Of a stretch of 64,000 bases of DNA, positions 35,006-45,500 are shown piece after piece. This DNA is from Arthrobacter sp. efr-133-R2A-120 (GTDB lineage Bacteria; Actinomycetota; Actinomycetes; Actinomycetales; Micrococcaceae): positions 62,001 through 126,000 of the forward strand of contig NZ_JARVRF010000024.1 of NCBI RefSeq assembly GCF_030209835.1, read 5' to 3'. Below the pieces are notes generated by a model that saw nothing but the letters and a program-made list of their open reading frames with translations, searched no databases and was not told the DNA's origin. Position 1 is the stretch's first letter, and the number at the start of each line of letters is the position of its first letter. Made by a program: the position numbers and the translations under genes.

Positions 35006-35212
35006 ATGACGAATGATCAGGGTGCGCCTCTGGGATGGTTTCACGCCGTTAAGACACGAGATGCCGTGGCTCAAACCCGCGACGGGTGGCCCTACTTTGA
35101 GGCAAATCCAAGAGGCACAGATCAGACTGGAGTCATGATGTACGAAATCCGTTTCGGCGACGGTGAGTGGATGCTCGCGGTCGAAAGCGATCTTTTACGC
35201 CGTGAGCCGTAG
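35006..35212 (+). CDS. Small hypothetical protein
   Basis: A 68-residue protein beginning MTNDQGAPLGWFHAVKTRDA, preceded by GGGAAAGGGAAAC, a modest ribosome binding site. It contains YFEANPRGTDQTGVMMYEIR and FGDGEWMLAVESDLLRREP, a compact mixed a/b sequence of even hydropathy typical of a real small protein. I do not recognise it. It lies between the DUF5677-like gene and the methyltransferase operon. The 250 bp after it (35213-35462) hold no gene and probably carry the operon promoter. Confidence 0.5.
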   Translation: MTNDQGAPLGWFHAVKTRDAVAQTRDGWPYFEANPRGTDQTGVMMYEIRFGDGEWMLAVESDLLRREP

Positions 35213-35462
35213 GAATCCTGCCAGTTGCGGTCTGCCCCTCCTAGCCCTCGCGGAGTAAGGCTTTGATGATGGGCAGCTAGTGAGTTGGCAGCCGTTGGCA
35301 GCCCTGAGAAGTCGTAACCGGGGGTCGTTAGCTGAACCCACCGCGGCTTGCGATCCGGAAAGCCAAAGGCACAGAAGGCTCAGGCCCTCAAACATTGCGA
35401 CTCGCCCTGCGGATCCTCGCCCTATTACGGGTTACGGCCTGGGGCCGGCTAGAATCCTAGGC

Positions 35463-36566
35463 ATGGCCAAACCACTACGACTCATTGATCTTTTCGCTGG
35501 TGCAGGCGGGATGACGGAAGGGTTTGAGTCCACTGGCAAGTTTAAGACGATTGTCGCAGTTGAACATGACCAGCATGCCGCTGCCACCTATGCACTGAAT
35601 CACCAGGCTGAGCGCGTGTACGCGGGCAAAATCGAGGATTGGCTCGAGGAGGGGCGGGTGCCTGAAGCTGATGTGATCATCGGAGGACCTCCCTGCCAAG
35701 GGTTTTCGGCTTTGGGCAAGCAAAACGTACTGGATGAGCGAAACTTTCTTTGGCAGAAATATGCGGAAACCATATTAGCGGCGAAGCCAAAGTACTTTGT
35801 TGTCGAGAATGTGCGCCAATTCTTGAAGTCCGATCAGTATGAAGAATTTGAACGCTGGACTCGACCCGGGAACCCCCTGGAGAAGTATGTTCTTCAGCCG
35901 TACCTGCTAAACGCGGCCGACTTTGGTGCCTATCAGTCGCGTGTGCGGAGTATCGTGATCGGTCGCTTGAGAGAGCTTCCTGAGGTGCCCGAACCCGAAG
36001 GCGCTTACAGCGGCTGCCATCGGACTGTCGGAGAAGCCTTTGCCTCAATTGAGGCGCACGTAGTCGAAACCACCTTCCCGGAGGTCTCCTTCGAGTATAA
36101 CGGGCAGCGAATTCCGGGACCGTATAGCACGCAGGATCTGCACGTCACTAGGAACTATACGCAGCTGTCGCTCGACAGGTTTAAGCAAATCCCAGCTGGT
36201 GGAAACAGGTTCAACATTCCTACGGACTTGCTGGCTAACTGCTGGAAGAATCACACGACCGGTTCAGGAGACGTGATGGGACGGTTGCGCAATGACCGCC
36301 CTTCAGTGACCATTCGAACAGAATTCTTTAAACCTGAAAAGGGCAGGTATCTTCACCCCAACCCGAGCGTGCACCGGGCAATTACGCACTACGAGGCAGC
36401 AAGGCTCCAAGGCTTTCCAGACGACTACAAGTGGGCAGGATCGAAGACTTCCATAGCGCGTCAGATTGGTAACGCGGTGCCGGTGCAGCTTGCGAACCAC
36501 CTAGCGAACCTGGTTGCCGCTCAATTTCATGCCGAAGTCGTCGTGTCCGGCAAGGAGTCCATTTAA
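35463..36566 (+). CDS. DNA (cytosine-5-)-methyltransferase
   Basis: A 367-residue C5-cytosine methyltransferase with all core motifs in order: motif I LIDLFAGAGGMTEGF, motif IV with the nucleophile Cys78 in IIGGPPCQGFSALG, motif VI VVENVRQF (Glu115), motif VIII AYQSRVRSIVIGR and motif X QIGNAVPVQLANHL. The region between VIII and IX would be the target-recognition domain; the target sequence cannot be predicted. The ATG at 35463 follows a weak binding site (CCTAGGC). It starts the five-gene operon that also encodes two GHKL ATPases, a PD-(D/E)XK nuclease and a Z1 helicase. It most likely marks host DNA as self. Confidence 0.94.
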   Translation: MAKPLRLIDLFAGAGGMTEGFESTGKFKTIVAVEHDQHAAATYALNHQAERVYAGKIEDWLEEGRVPEADVIIGGPPCQGFSALGKQNVLDERNFLWQKYAETILAAKPKYFVVENVRQFLKSDQYEEFERWTRPGNPLEKYVLQPYLLNAADFGAYQSRVRSIVIGRLRELPEVPEPEGAYSGCHRTVGEAFASIEAHVVETTFPEVSFEYNGQRIPGPYSTQDLHVTRNYTQLSLDRFKQIPAGGNRFNIPTDLLANCWKNHTTGSGDVMGRLRNDRPSVTIRTEFFKPEKGRYLHPNPSVHRAITHYEAARLQGFPDDYKWAGSKTSIARQIGNAVPVQLANHLANLVAAQFHAEVVVSGKESI

Positions 36567-36677
36567 GCTCAACAGTCACGGCTTCGGTATCACCGGCTTG
36601 GCTGGGGCATCCGGCCTGATAGAACTGTCTTACAACAGCGTGGTTACTGACAAACATCGATCTTGCGGGGGAGCAAC

Positions 36678-39600
36678 TTGCCATACGATTTTTGGGCGGA
36701 CACAGATAGCGATCTGAGTCGCTTCGTGGCAAGCGAGACACTTCAAGCGCTGGACGCGTATAAAGCCCGCCCAGACTTGATCCGCGAACACAGCAATATT
36801 GAACAGGCAATCACCCAGAGCGGCTACGGCCGCAAACAGCTGAATGAGCTGATTCAGAACGCGGCAGACGCCATCGATCTTCCAAACGGCCGAATTCGCA
36901 TCGTGCTGACCGACGGAACGTTGTATTGCGCCAACGAGGGATCACCGTTCACTGAGGCGGGCTACCGCACCCTGATGCTTTCGCATTCCTCTGAGAAGAG
37001 GGATGACCAGATCGGGCGGTTCGGGCTTGGATTCAAGTCCGTCATTCAGATTTCCGACTCCCCTCAGATATTCAGTAAGAGCGGTTCTGTCAAGTGGGAC
37101 CGCCGGCAAAGCACCGAACTCCTTGAACCGCTGAGGCCGGGGCTGCCTTCGTACCCAGTCTTGCGAATCGCCACACCGGTCGATCCTGTCGCTGCTGCCA
37201 GCTCGGATCCCATTCTTGACGAACTCATGTCATGGGCTACTACCGTTGTGAAGCTCCCCTTGGTTCAGCAGGCTGCATGGCTAAGCGAGGAGATGCGGAA
37301 GTTTCCCCACGAGTTTTTGCTATTTTCCCAAAACATAGGCCTCTTTGAGTTCGACAACAGAATAGAAGGCACTCTTACTGCCTGGTCGGCACGCCGTGAT
37401 GGCTCCGACGTCCTCCTCGAAAACGATGATTTGCAGGAGGAATGGCGGATTTTCCGAGCCAAGCATCATGTCAGTCCCCAGGCGGCCGTTGAGGCAGGAT
37501 CAATCGCAGCCAGGGAAACGGTGGACGTCACTTGGGCAGTACCCATCAAGGGCAACCCCCGCCGTCAACGTGGTTCATTTTGGAACTACTTCCCAACAAG
37601 TCACACGACTTCCCTAAGAGGAATTGTGAACGCGGCCTTCAAGATGAACGAAGACCGCCACAGCATGCTTCACACGCTGTATAACAAGGAAATTCTGCAG
37701 AAAGCCGTCCCGATGATGGTTGCTGGGGCGTTGGCATCTTTCCGGGACGACGCGGACCCCGCCGGTTTCCTGGACTTATTGCCCGCACGTGGCCGGGAAG
37801 CCCCTTCATGGGCCGACTCTGTCATCAATGAACCCATCTTCGCAGCGCTATCGGGGATCCCGTGCCTGCCCGACAGAGCCGGGGAGCTTCAGCTCATTTC
37901 GGATCTCTTGTTCCCGCCAGATATGGAAGAAGCCACTCACCTTGAGGAGATGTGGGATAGCTGGGTTGGGCTTGACCGGCCGTGGTTGCATCGTTCAGCT
38001 TCCACGACCAAGGAACGGCGGCTTATGGTTCGACGTCTCTTGGGTCTTGCCAACAAGGGGAGAGCCCCGGTTGAAGTATGGCTCGAAGAGATCACCTACG
38101 GCCGCCGTCTGGACGATTTCGAAAATGCTCTTCGGATGGCGGTCGAGATCGACAAGCGCCACCCGGACCATCGGGCCGCGATGCGCCGGAGTCGCATCGT
38201 GCTCATGCAGGACAGTAGTGCCCGGCCGCCGATTATTTCAAAAGTGTTCCTCCCCATAGATGAAGAGGATGAAGGAGATAACCTCGTCTCTTATGAGTTT
38301 CTGCATCACGGTGACGTCAGCACCCTCCTCAAGGCCCTGGATTTCCAGGCACTTGATGACAGAGGAAAAGTTGACCGCATCGCCCGCCAAGTCGCAAAAG
38401 ACTACGAGGACGAAAGTGCAGCCGAATCTCTTTGGCGGCTTTCTCGAGCCCTGCCAATTCCGGAAATGCTTGCCATTATCGGTGACCGCCTTGATATCGG
38501 TAAGCTCCGCGTTAGGTCAAAGGACGGCCGGTGGCGTCCGACCGCCGACGTCTGGCTGCCTAATGGTCTCATCCCGACTAACAGCGTCGGCGACGAACAC
38601 CTTCTCGTTGATGAGCTTTTTCATCGGCAAGACCTCAACCTGATGAAGAACCTAGAAGTGAAGAGCACGTTAGCGGAGCCCGCCACGGTGAAAAGTGGGC
38701 CTTCCTATGACCTGTGGAAGTCCTCGGAAGCTGCAAGAATTTCTGCTGAATCAAGAACTTCACCTGTTCCAGTGTCGGAAGCATCCCTTCGCTTCAGCCC
38801 GGTATTGGCCACCTCGGACCTTCACCTCCTGTGCAAGGCATCCATGCGCACTCGGGAAAAAGTCACTCAGAGGATCCTCTCTGACACTCAATACAAGACA
38901 AAAGTCGAATTCAGCAGCACCTACAAGAGCGCGCAAATTATTGATGGGCCGGATATGTGGTGGGTGCGGAACTATGGTGTCCTGCAAACCCGGCTCGACT
39001 TGGTGGACGTGAAGTACTGTGCTGGGGCCGTTGAGGGGATTCCCGTGGGGTTCCTTCCCTACCCTGGGCCATCCCACGCCGAAAAGCTAGAGCTTCCAGA
39101 CTCCGTCGACGGGGTCAACTGGGGTTACGCGCTGCCGTTGGCCGAGCAGAAACTTCCATACGGGCGCGTTCATGAACTGTATGGACTCCTGGCAAAACTT
39201 GGCGTTCGTCGACCCACGGAACTATTAGTCCAGCAGGCGGACGGCACCACTACGCGATACCCTGCAGAGTTCGTAGCCGTTGCCGAAGATGATGACACCT
39301 ATCAGTTCCTTTTGCGGTCCGGCAAAGTCGCGGCACTTTACACCGGGAATCCAGAGCTGACTGAACCCCTCTCTGAGCGATGGAAACTCCAGACAGTCAA
39401 AGTTGAGTTTTTTAGCGCCTTCGAACATGTGAAAGATGAAGACTTGGATACGGAGACAATCAGCTCCCTGTATCCATTCCTTCACCAGATCGAGTCGAAA
39501 ATTAGGCGAAGCACCAAGTGCATCCCGTGTCTGTCCCTGAGCACTGTCCGTTCAAACAGCTATAACGAAGAGCAAGATCTGGAACATCACGAGACGTTCC

Positions 39601-40016
39601 GTGACGGCTCAAATTTCTACTATGCCTCCATCTTGTCCAGCAGAAGGCTACTCACCGCCTTGCTCCAGGATGCTGGCAGCTCCCGCCGCGCCGCCGATGT
39701 CGAAGCAGAGATGAGACGGCTGGCCAAGGTAGAACGCACGCTTCCGGGAGCCGATCCCGAGCCGGCCCCAGAGCCTGAACACCTCAAGACACATGCCAGC
39801 GGATTCATCCCGATTGACGCAACCAGGAACCTCAGCGAACAGATCACGCTAATCGAACGAGCAGTTCTTCGTTACCTGGACACCCCTGATGCAAATGTTT
39901 TCGACCTCAGGCTCAACTTCGAGGTCGATGTCTCCCAAGGCATCACAAATGAGGCAGCCAGCAAGGTCACAGAAAATGTGTCGAAGCTCGGTGGTCAAGC
40001 TAGGTTCGAGGACTAA
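36678..40016 (+). CDS. Sacsin/HSP90-like GHKL ATPase, large
   Basis: A protein of about 1112 residues with an N-terminal HSP90/sacsin-type ATPase. The N-box is KQLNELIQNAADAI (Asn61), the G1 loop is seen in YCANEGSPFTEAGY, and the G2 lid is QIGRFGLGFKSVIQ (residues 111-124). The remaining about 950 residues have no motif I can name; sacsin-like defence ATPases are typically long and otherwise unannotated. I chose the TTG at 36678 because GGGGGAG lies just before it; a TTG at 36663 is possible and no ATG is near. It is 111 bp after the methyltransferase and 2 bp before the next gene. It probably acts as an ATP-dependent switch in the restriction complex. Confidence 0.85.
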   Translation: MPYDFWADTDSDLSRFVASETLQALDAYKARPDLIREHSNIEQAITQSGYGRKQLNELIQNAADAIDLPNGRIRIVLTDGTLYCANEGSPFTEAGYRTLMLSHSSEKRDDQIGRFGLGFKSVIQISDSPQIFSKSGSVKWDRRQSTELLEPLRPGLPSYPVLRIATPVDPVAAASSDPILDELMSWATTVVKLPLVQQAAWLSEEMRKFPHEFLLFSQNIGLFEFDNRIEGTLTAWSARRDGSDVLLENDDLQEEWRIFRAKHHVSPQAAVEAGSIAARETVDVTWAVPIKGNPRRQRGSFWNYFPTSHTTSLRGIVNAAFKMNEDRHSMLHTLYNKEILQKAVPMMVAGALASFRDDADPAGFLDLLPARGREAPSWADSVINEPIFAALSGIPCLPDRAGELQLISDLLFPPDMEEATHLEEMWDSWVGLDRPWLHRSASTTKERRLMVRRLLGLANKGRAPVEVWLEEITYGRRLDDFENALRMAVEIDKRHPDHRAAMRRSRIVLMQDSSARPPIISKVFLPIDEEDEGDNLVSYEFLHHGDVSTLLKALDFQALDDRGKVDRIARQVAKDYEDESAAESLWRLSRALPIPEMLAIIGDRLDIGKLRVRSKDGRWRPTADVWLPNGLIPTNSVGDEHLLVDELFHRQDLNLMKNLEVKSTLAEPATVKSGPSYDLWKSSEAARISAESRTSPVPVSEASLRFSPVLATSDLHLLCKASMRTREKVTQRILSDTQYKTKVEFSSTYKSAQIIDGPDMWWVRNYGVLQTRLDLVDVKYCAGAVEGIPVGFLPYPGPSHAEKLELPDSVDGVNWGYALPLAEQKLPYGRVHELYGLLAKLGVRRPTELLVQQADGTTTRYPAEFVAVAEDDDTYQFLLRSGKVAALYTGNPELTEPLSERWKLQTVKVEFFSAFEHVKDEDLDTETISSLYPFLHQIESKIRRSTKCIPCLSLSTVRSNSYNEEQDLEHHETFRDGSNFYYASILSSRRLLTALLQDAGSSRRAADVEAEMRRLAKVERTLPGADPEPAPEPEHLKTHASGFIPIDATRNLSEQITLIERAVLRYLDTPDANVFDLRLNFEVDVSQGITNEAASKVTENVSKLGGQARFED

Positions 40017-40018
40017 AG

Positions 40019-41581
40019 ATGCCCGCCAGATATGAACTCGACGAACGGCAATGGTCTACTGAAACCGTTTTGCCGGACCCCTCAACCATTGCGGCTATCG
40101 GAATGCACCACAACCTCACGAGCGCCCTGGCAGACCTCGTTGATAACTCCATTGATGCTACGGCCAGCCACATCCGGATCCGTTTCGTGCAGCGCGGGAC
40201 CACCATACTTGGGCTCCAAATCATTGATAATGGGCGAGGCATGACTGCTGAGGGGCTAAAGCAGGCGATGACCTTCGGAGCGCGGCGTGAGTACGGGGCT
40301 GAAGATCTTGGGCATTTTGGGCTCGGCCTTAAGGCGGCCTCTCTATCTCAGGCCACCTCCTTCGAGATCTATTCTCGCCAAAAATGGGGACCTGCAGTCG
40401 GCCGCCGGATGGATCAAACAGTAAGTCAGGACTTCAGCGTCGGAGTAATGGAGCCAGGAGCCGCAAATGAGCGGCTTGACAGCGTTGCAGGCATGGAAGT
40501 ACCAAGTGGCACCTTGGTGGAGTGGCGAGGCCTGAAGGACGTAATACACACATCCGACCATGGGGAACTCACCGAATGGAGATCAGCCAAGCTTCGCTCT
40601 ATTCGCGAGCACTTGGGTGTTACCTTTCATCGTCAACTGCGACTTGGCACCGTGGAAATGGACATAGACACATTCGACGTTGAGCGAAACAGAACCCTCC
40701 CTCCCCTCAAAGTTGATCCCATCGACCCCTTCGAGGGCTCCTTGCAACAGGACGGCTACCCCCGGACCTTTGTCGTCGATCTTCCGGACGGAGCATCGTG
40801 CACGATCGAGGCGCACCTGTTTCCTCCTCGTCTGAACTCGGCAGCTTTCGATTTATACGGGGAACCCGGAGAAGCGAGGCAGGGAATCTACTTATATCGA
40901 CGGGGCCGGCTCCTATCGGGTGGGAAAAACTGGGCAGGGCTGCGTCTCCCCAAGAAAGAGTTGGGACTCGGCCGAATCAAAATCGATCTTGATTCAGCAA
41001 ACGAGCACTACATAGCACTCAATGCGGAGAAAGTCACCCCCGTATACTCCGAGGACTTCACCCGGGCGATGGCGCGGGCCCATGCACCAGGTCCTTCATC
41101 GTCCAGCCTCGATTCATACTTTACTGACCTTCAGAGAGCCCACAAGGAATCCAAAAAGACGAAGCGTCAGGAAATACGGCTGGTTGAACCCGCCGTTGGG
41201 TTGAACCCCGCAGTCCTTTCCCGCCTCACTGACCTCCAGGATTTTGCTGACTTCGATCCCCTCGATCTGCGCTTCGTTACCCTCCCATCCACAGAACTAT
41301 TTCGGGCTGATCGGACAGCACGACGCATCGACGTCAACGTAGAGCTCGTCCGAAGGATCTATGGATCAGAAGGCCGCTTGAGCAACCGAGACGGCCAACT
41401 GCTCAAGGCCTTCCTTTACTTCCTCCTCGAAAGCGACTTCAAAGTTGAACAACGATGGAACGTCATTCGGGAGGACAGGCATCGCATCCTCAATGACGTG
41501 CTGTTGGCCGCCTTTGCCGAAGATTTTATCCAGCCGAACGTGCAAAAAGACCAGGCACACGAGAAGAACGGCGGTGCCTAG
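40019..41581 (+). CDS. MORC-like GHKL ATPase
   Basis: A 520-residue ATPase of the GHKL superfamily, closest to MORC/MutL-type proteins. The N-box is ALADLVDNSIDATAS (Asn43), the G1 motif is IIDNGRGMTAEGL (residues 69-80) and the G2 motif is DLGHFGLGLKAASLS. A second S5-like segment follows (LYRRGRLLSGGKNWAG, with LGRIKIDLDSANEHYIALNA). MORC-type ATPases dimerise on ATP binding and clamp DNA. MORC homologues have been described in predicted prokaryotic restriction-modification operons together with helicases and nucleases, which fits here. It starts 2 bp after the preceding gene and ends 3 bp before the next. Confidence 0.88.
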   Translation: MPARYELDERQWSTETVLPDPSTIAAIGMHHNLTSALADLVDNSIDATASHIRIRFVQRGTTILGLQIIDNGRGMTAEGLKQAMTFGARREYGAEDLGHFGLGLKAASLSQATSFEIYSRQKWGPAVGRRMDQTVSQDFSVGVMEPGAANERLDSVAGMEVPSGTLVEWRGLKDVIHTSDHGELTEWRSAKLRSIREHLGVTFHRQLRLGTVEMDIDTFDVERNRTLPPLKVDPIDPFEGSLQQDGYPRTFVVDLPDGASCTIEAHLFPPRLNSAAFDLYGEPGEARQGIYLYRRGRLLSGGKNWAGLRLPKKELGLGRIKIDLDSANEHYIALNAEKVTPVYSEDFTRAMARAHAPGPSSSSLDSYFTDLQRAHKESKKTKRQEIRLVEPAVGLNPAVLSRLTDLQDFADFDPLDLRFVTLPSTELFRADRTARRIDVNVELVRRIYGSEGRLSNRDGQLLKAFLYFLLESDFKVEQRWNVIREDRHRILNDVLLAAFAEDFIQPNVQKDQAHEKNGGA

Positions 41582-41584
41582 CAG

Positions 41585-42583
41585 ATGGCCCAAGATTCAC
41601 CCGGCGAGGTTCGTAGACTTGAACCCGAAACCATAGAACGGTATTTCAAGTCACCAAACACTGTCGTGCATCTGCTTTCACAAGTTCCTCGATGTGAGCT
41701 TCGCATCGAACCCGCCACCGAGAGCATGGAGCTCCGCGTTCCGAATGACGGTTCGAATCCCGATCTCAGTCCGTTCGAGAACATTGAAATTGACTACGCG
41801 ACCGACCCGGATCAGGACTGCTTCGTACTGAGGCTCGCTGCCGGTGGAATGCACTACGCGGCGTACTCGTTCATAGCCAAGATCGTCGAGGAACTGCAGC
41901 AGGGCCACTTCTTTTCCAGCGCAGTCTCCCACAGCCTCAAAGAATACGAGCTGCTGATCCAAAGCCGCAGGCTACTAAGCTCCGAGAAGCAGACCGGACT
42001 CTTAGGAGAGCTGCTGCTGCTGACGTATCTCTGCAGTATCGACCCGGTCTCGGCCATAACATCGTGGCTGGGGCCGGAATCGGAACAACACGACTTCTCG
42101 TTCGACACATTCGACCTCGAAGTCAAGACGACGAAATCGGAACGACGAACATACCGTATCGGATCAGCCACCCAGCTTGAACCTTCCGAGAACCGTTCCC
42201 TCTTGTTTCTCTCCATTCAGCTCACTGCGGCCGGCGGTGCAGATAACGCATTCAGCCTGGTGGGGCTGGTAGACAAAATTCAAAATCTCCTTGGACCGCA
42301 TGCTCTGCTATTCAACGAATACCTGGCCAGACTCGGATGGAGGTCGGCCGACGTGGACTCATACCGCGCCAAGTACGTACTCCGTTCCCGCCCAGCTTTT
42401 TACCCCGTAGATGAACAATTCCCCTCGCTGCAGAACTCCGTTCTACGGCAGACGATCCCCAACTACGAGCATCTATCAGAAGTTTCTTATCGGACCGACG
42501 TCTCACACCTACAGCCGGTTCGGGTCCCAGACGCACTAAACGGGTTTGCGGTCTACGCGAATTCGCGACTTCGGAGGTCTTGA
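41585..42583 (+). CDS. PD-(D/E)XK motif protein (DUF4420-type nuclease)
   Basis: A 332-residue predicted nuclease. The catalytic core is in the middle: GLLGELLLLTYLC is the helix with the conserved Glu (E142), WLGPESEQHDFSFD gives the Asp (D170 or D174), and FDLEVKTTKSERR gives E179-x-K181. This E...D...ExK order is the DUF4420 pattern as I recall it. The N- and C-terminal thirds carry no known motif. It follows the MORC-like gene by 3 bp and overlaps the Z1 gene start by one base, the conserved neighbourhood of this family. It is the likely cutting subunit of the system. Confidence 0.88.
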   Translation: MAQDSPGEVRRLEPETIERYFKSPNTVVHLLSQVPRCELRIEPATESMELRVPNDGSNPDLSPFENIEIDYATDPDQDCFVLRLAAGGMHYAAYSFIAKIVEELQQGHFFSSAVSHSLKEYELLIQSRRLLSSEKQTGLLGELLLLTYLCSIDPVSAITSWLGPESEQHDFSFDTFDLEVKTTKSERRTYRIGSATQLEPSENRSLLFLSIQLTAAGGADNAFSLVGLVDKIQNLLGPHALLFNEYLARLGWRSADVDSYRAKYVLRSRPAFYPVDEQFPSLQNSVLRQTIPNYEHLSEVSYRTDVSHLQPVRVPDALNGFAVYANSRLRRS

Positions 42584-45500
42584 TGCCCATTACAGAAACC
42601 AGAAGCGACGCAATCACGAGTGCCATCGCGATGATTGCCGAGAAGGGCCCGAAGCTACTCCTCAACCGTGTCAACTTCTCGCTCGAGGAAGACGGCGTCG
42701 AGACGATCACACCTTCGGAGTTGACCGATCTCCTGACTCGGGAAGGGGATCCGAACGATCCCGCCCAGGTCGAATTCCGTTTGGCATTGTCCAGATGGGA
42801 CCAGACCACGGATGCACAGTGGCTCAGCGAGGCGCCCAAACCCGCTACCCATCCGAAGGGCCCAGAACGACGCGCCTACGTGCTCGGGAAACTAGGCTTT
42901 TCCGAGCACGTATTTGCCGCCATCAACTCTTTCTATCCGATTATCAAAGCCGGCACGATCGTCGCGAACGTCACCGACGACGGCCGATGGCCGTGGTACT
43001 CATCGGAGAGGCGGACGCGCAGCCACTACTGGGACGTCTACCAAGGGATACTCAAACGCCGTGGCTTCGATTCGGATGCAATCGTGGCGTTGGATGAATC
43101 AACCACAGAAATCGTTAGCCGGTTCGCAGACCCAACGTGGGACGAAACCTACCAGACCAAGGGCCTTGTCGTCGGACATGTCCAAAGTGGGAAGACGGCC
43201 AACTTTACCGGCACTGTGGCCAAAGCGATTGATGCCGGCTACCGACTCATCATCGTACTGACCGGAACCCTTGAGCTTCTTCGAAGTCAGACTCAACGGC
43301 GCCTGGACAAGGAACTCGTTGGCTTCGAAAACATCGTCGGCGGAATTGACCTCTCAGACGAAGCACTCGCGCGAGAAAACATCGACTACATAGCGAACCA
43401 GGATGCAGACTGGCTGGCAGGCGACAGGTTCGTAAAATTCGGCTACGACCCAGAGAGCGTGCCGGGCGTCCCCCACATTATCCGCCTTACGAAAAGCACC
43501 GACGACTATAAGTCGCTCAGAGCCGGCCTCAGTACTCTCGACTACAAATCGAACATACGTAACCAACAGAAGATTTACCACCCGGACAATCTGTGGGACA
43601 CACCTGTCCGGCTTGTTGTGATTAAGAAGAACGCAACAGTCCTACGCAAGCTCATCAAAGACCTCAAACAGATTCGGGGCAACACCCAGGACTATCCAGC
43701 GCTGATTATCGACGATGAAGCCGATCAGGCCGGAATCAATACCAAAAAACCCCCTGTGAAGCTCACCAAAGAAGAACAGGACGAAGAAAATAAGGAGGCC
43801 CGCGAGCGAACAGCCATCAACAAACTCTTGTCCGAACTCTTGGGGATTTTGCCACGCGCCCAGTATGTGGGATACACGGCGACTCCGTTCGCTAACGTCT
43901 TCATTGATGCCTCAGACGTTGATGACATCTACCCCAAGGACTTCATTTTCAGCCTGACTCCGCCCGACGCCTACATGGGAGGCCGATCCTTCCACGACCG
44001 TCATCTACTCCTTGCACCCGACGAGCCCAAGACCCCTGCAACGAGCAACCAAGCAGCGTATGTAAGAAACATATTCTCAACGCCGCACACCCTTGAGCTC
44101 AGGCAGCGCGAAATGCAAAGAGCCATGGATTCCTTTGTTCTCTCGGGAGCAATCAAGCTGTGGCGCCAGGCCCGAGGCAGTAAGGGCGACTTCAAGCACC
44201 ACACGATGCTCTTCCATGAATCCGTCAAGCAATCCGAGCACAACGCTCTGGCGGACGAAATCCACCTGCTATGGAAGCGGGCAGACTATCTGGGCTTCGA
44301 CGGATATGACCGAATGGCAGAACTATGGGCAAACGACTTTGCTGTGGTCATGCACGAGCTGACGCAGAGGACCGATTCTGAACTTCCCGATCCACGGACA
44401 CACCAGATCCCTTCTTCCTTCGACGACGTCGCGGTATACCTCCCCGAAGTCGTGAAACGTGTCGAGGACGGCGTCCGCCCAATCGCGGTCGTAAACGGTG
44501 ACAAAGACAGCGAATACACCCAGGCTGGGGCCGACTTCCAGAAAGGTCCGGTGTGGAAAATGCTGGTAGGCGGGGCAAAGCTCTCCCGTGGCTACACTAT
44601 TGAAGGCCTCACAGTGACCTGGTACTCACGAAGAGCACTAGCAGCGGACACCCTGATGCAGATGGGCCGCTGGTTCGGGTACCGACCCGGCTACCGGGAC
44701 CTAGTGCGGCTATACATCGGACGAAATGTCCCGGCCTCGGCCAGAAACCCTAAGCCATACGATCTTTATGAAGCCTTTGAATCGATGATCGGCGACGAGG
44801 AAGAGTTTCGGGACCAGCTCGAACAGTTCGCTGAACTGGATGAAAACGGACAGCCGCAGGTGCGCCCCATCGATATTCCGCCGCTCGTATCACAGAGCTT
44901 GCCTTGGCTTAGGCCAACCGCGCGCAGCCGCATGTACAACGCCCAGATCGTCCAGTACGCCAAGGGCGACCGCTTTAAGGACTTCTTCTATCTGCCGCCC
45001 CGGGATCCGAAGCAAAGCAAGAACCGCGAAAACCTGATAGCAATGGCCCCCGTGCTCAACCGTCTCACCGACATGGAAACGCTCCACTACACAACGGCCA
45101 CCAAGAACCTCTCTTCCTACGCAGCCAAAACAGGTCTCGTGCCTGCACAAGTCGTTATCGATGCACTATCTCTATTTGAGTGGAGCAAACCGGGTCTCGC
45201 TGACGCGGACATTCAATTCGTCAAAGAAGCCATCAGCAAGGGAAGCATTACAAACTTCAAAGTTGTCATGGCAATTCCTTCAAGAGACCCACTGATCAGG
45301 ATGATTGATCTCGATGAGACGGGGGCTACCCAGTTCCCCATCATCGAACGGAACAGGCGCGAACGCGGAGACTTTTCTGGGTCGTCTCGATGGACCCGAC
45401 AGCCCCTTGAAGACGAATTCACCACGAAGAAGGAGGCGAACGATCCTTCCTCCCGCACAACGGGGGCCATCATACTCACCCTCGCCGCTGATCAATGGAA

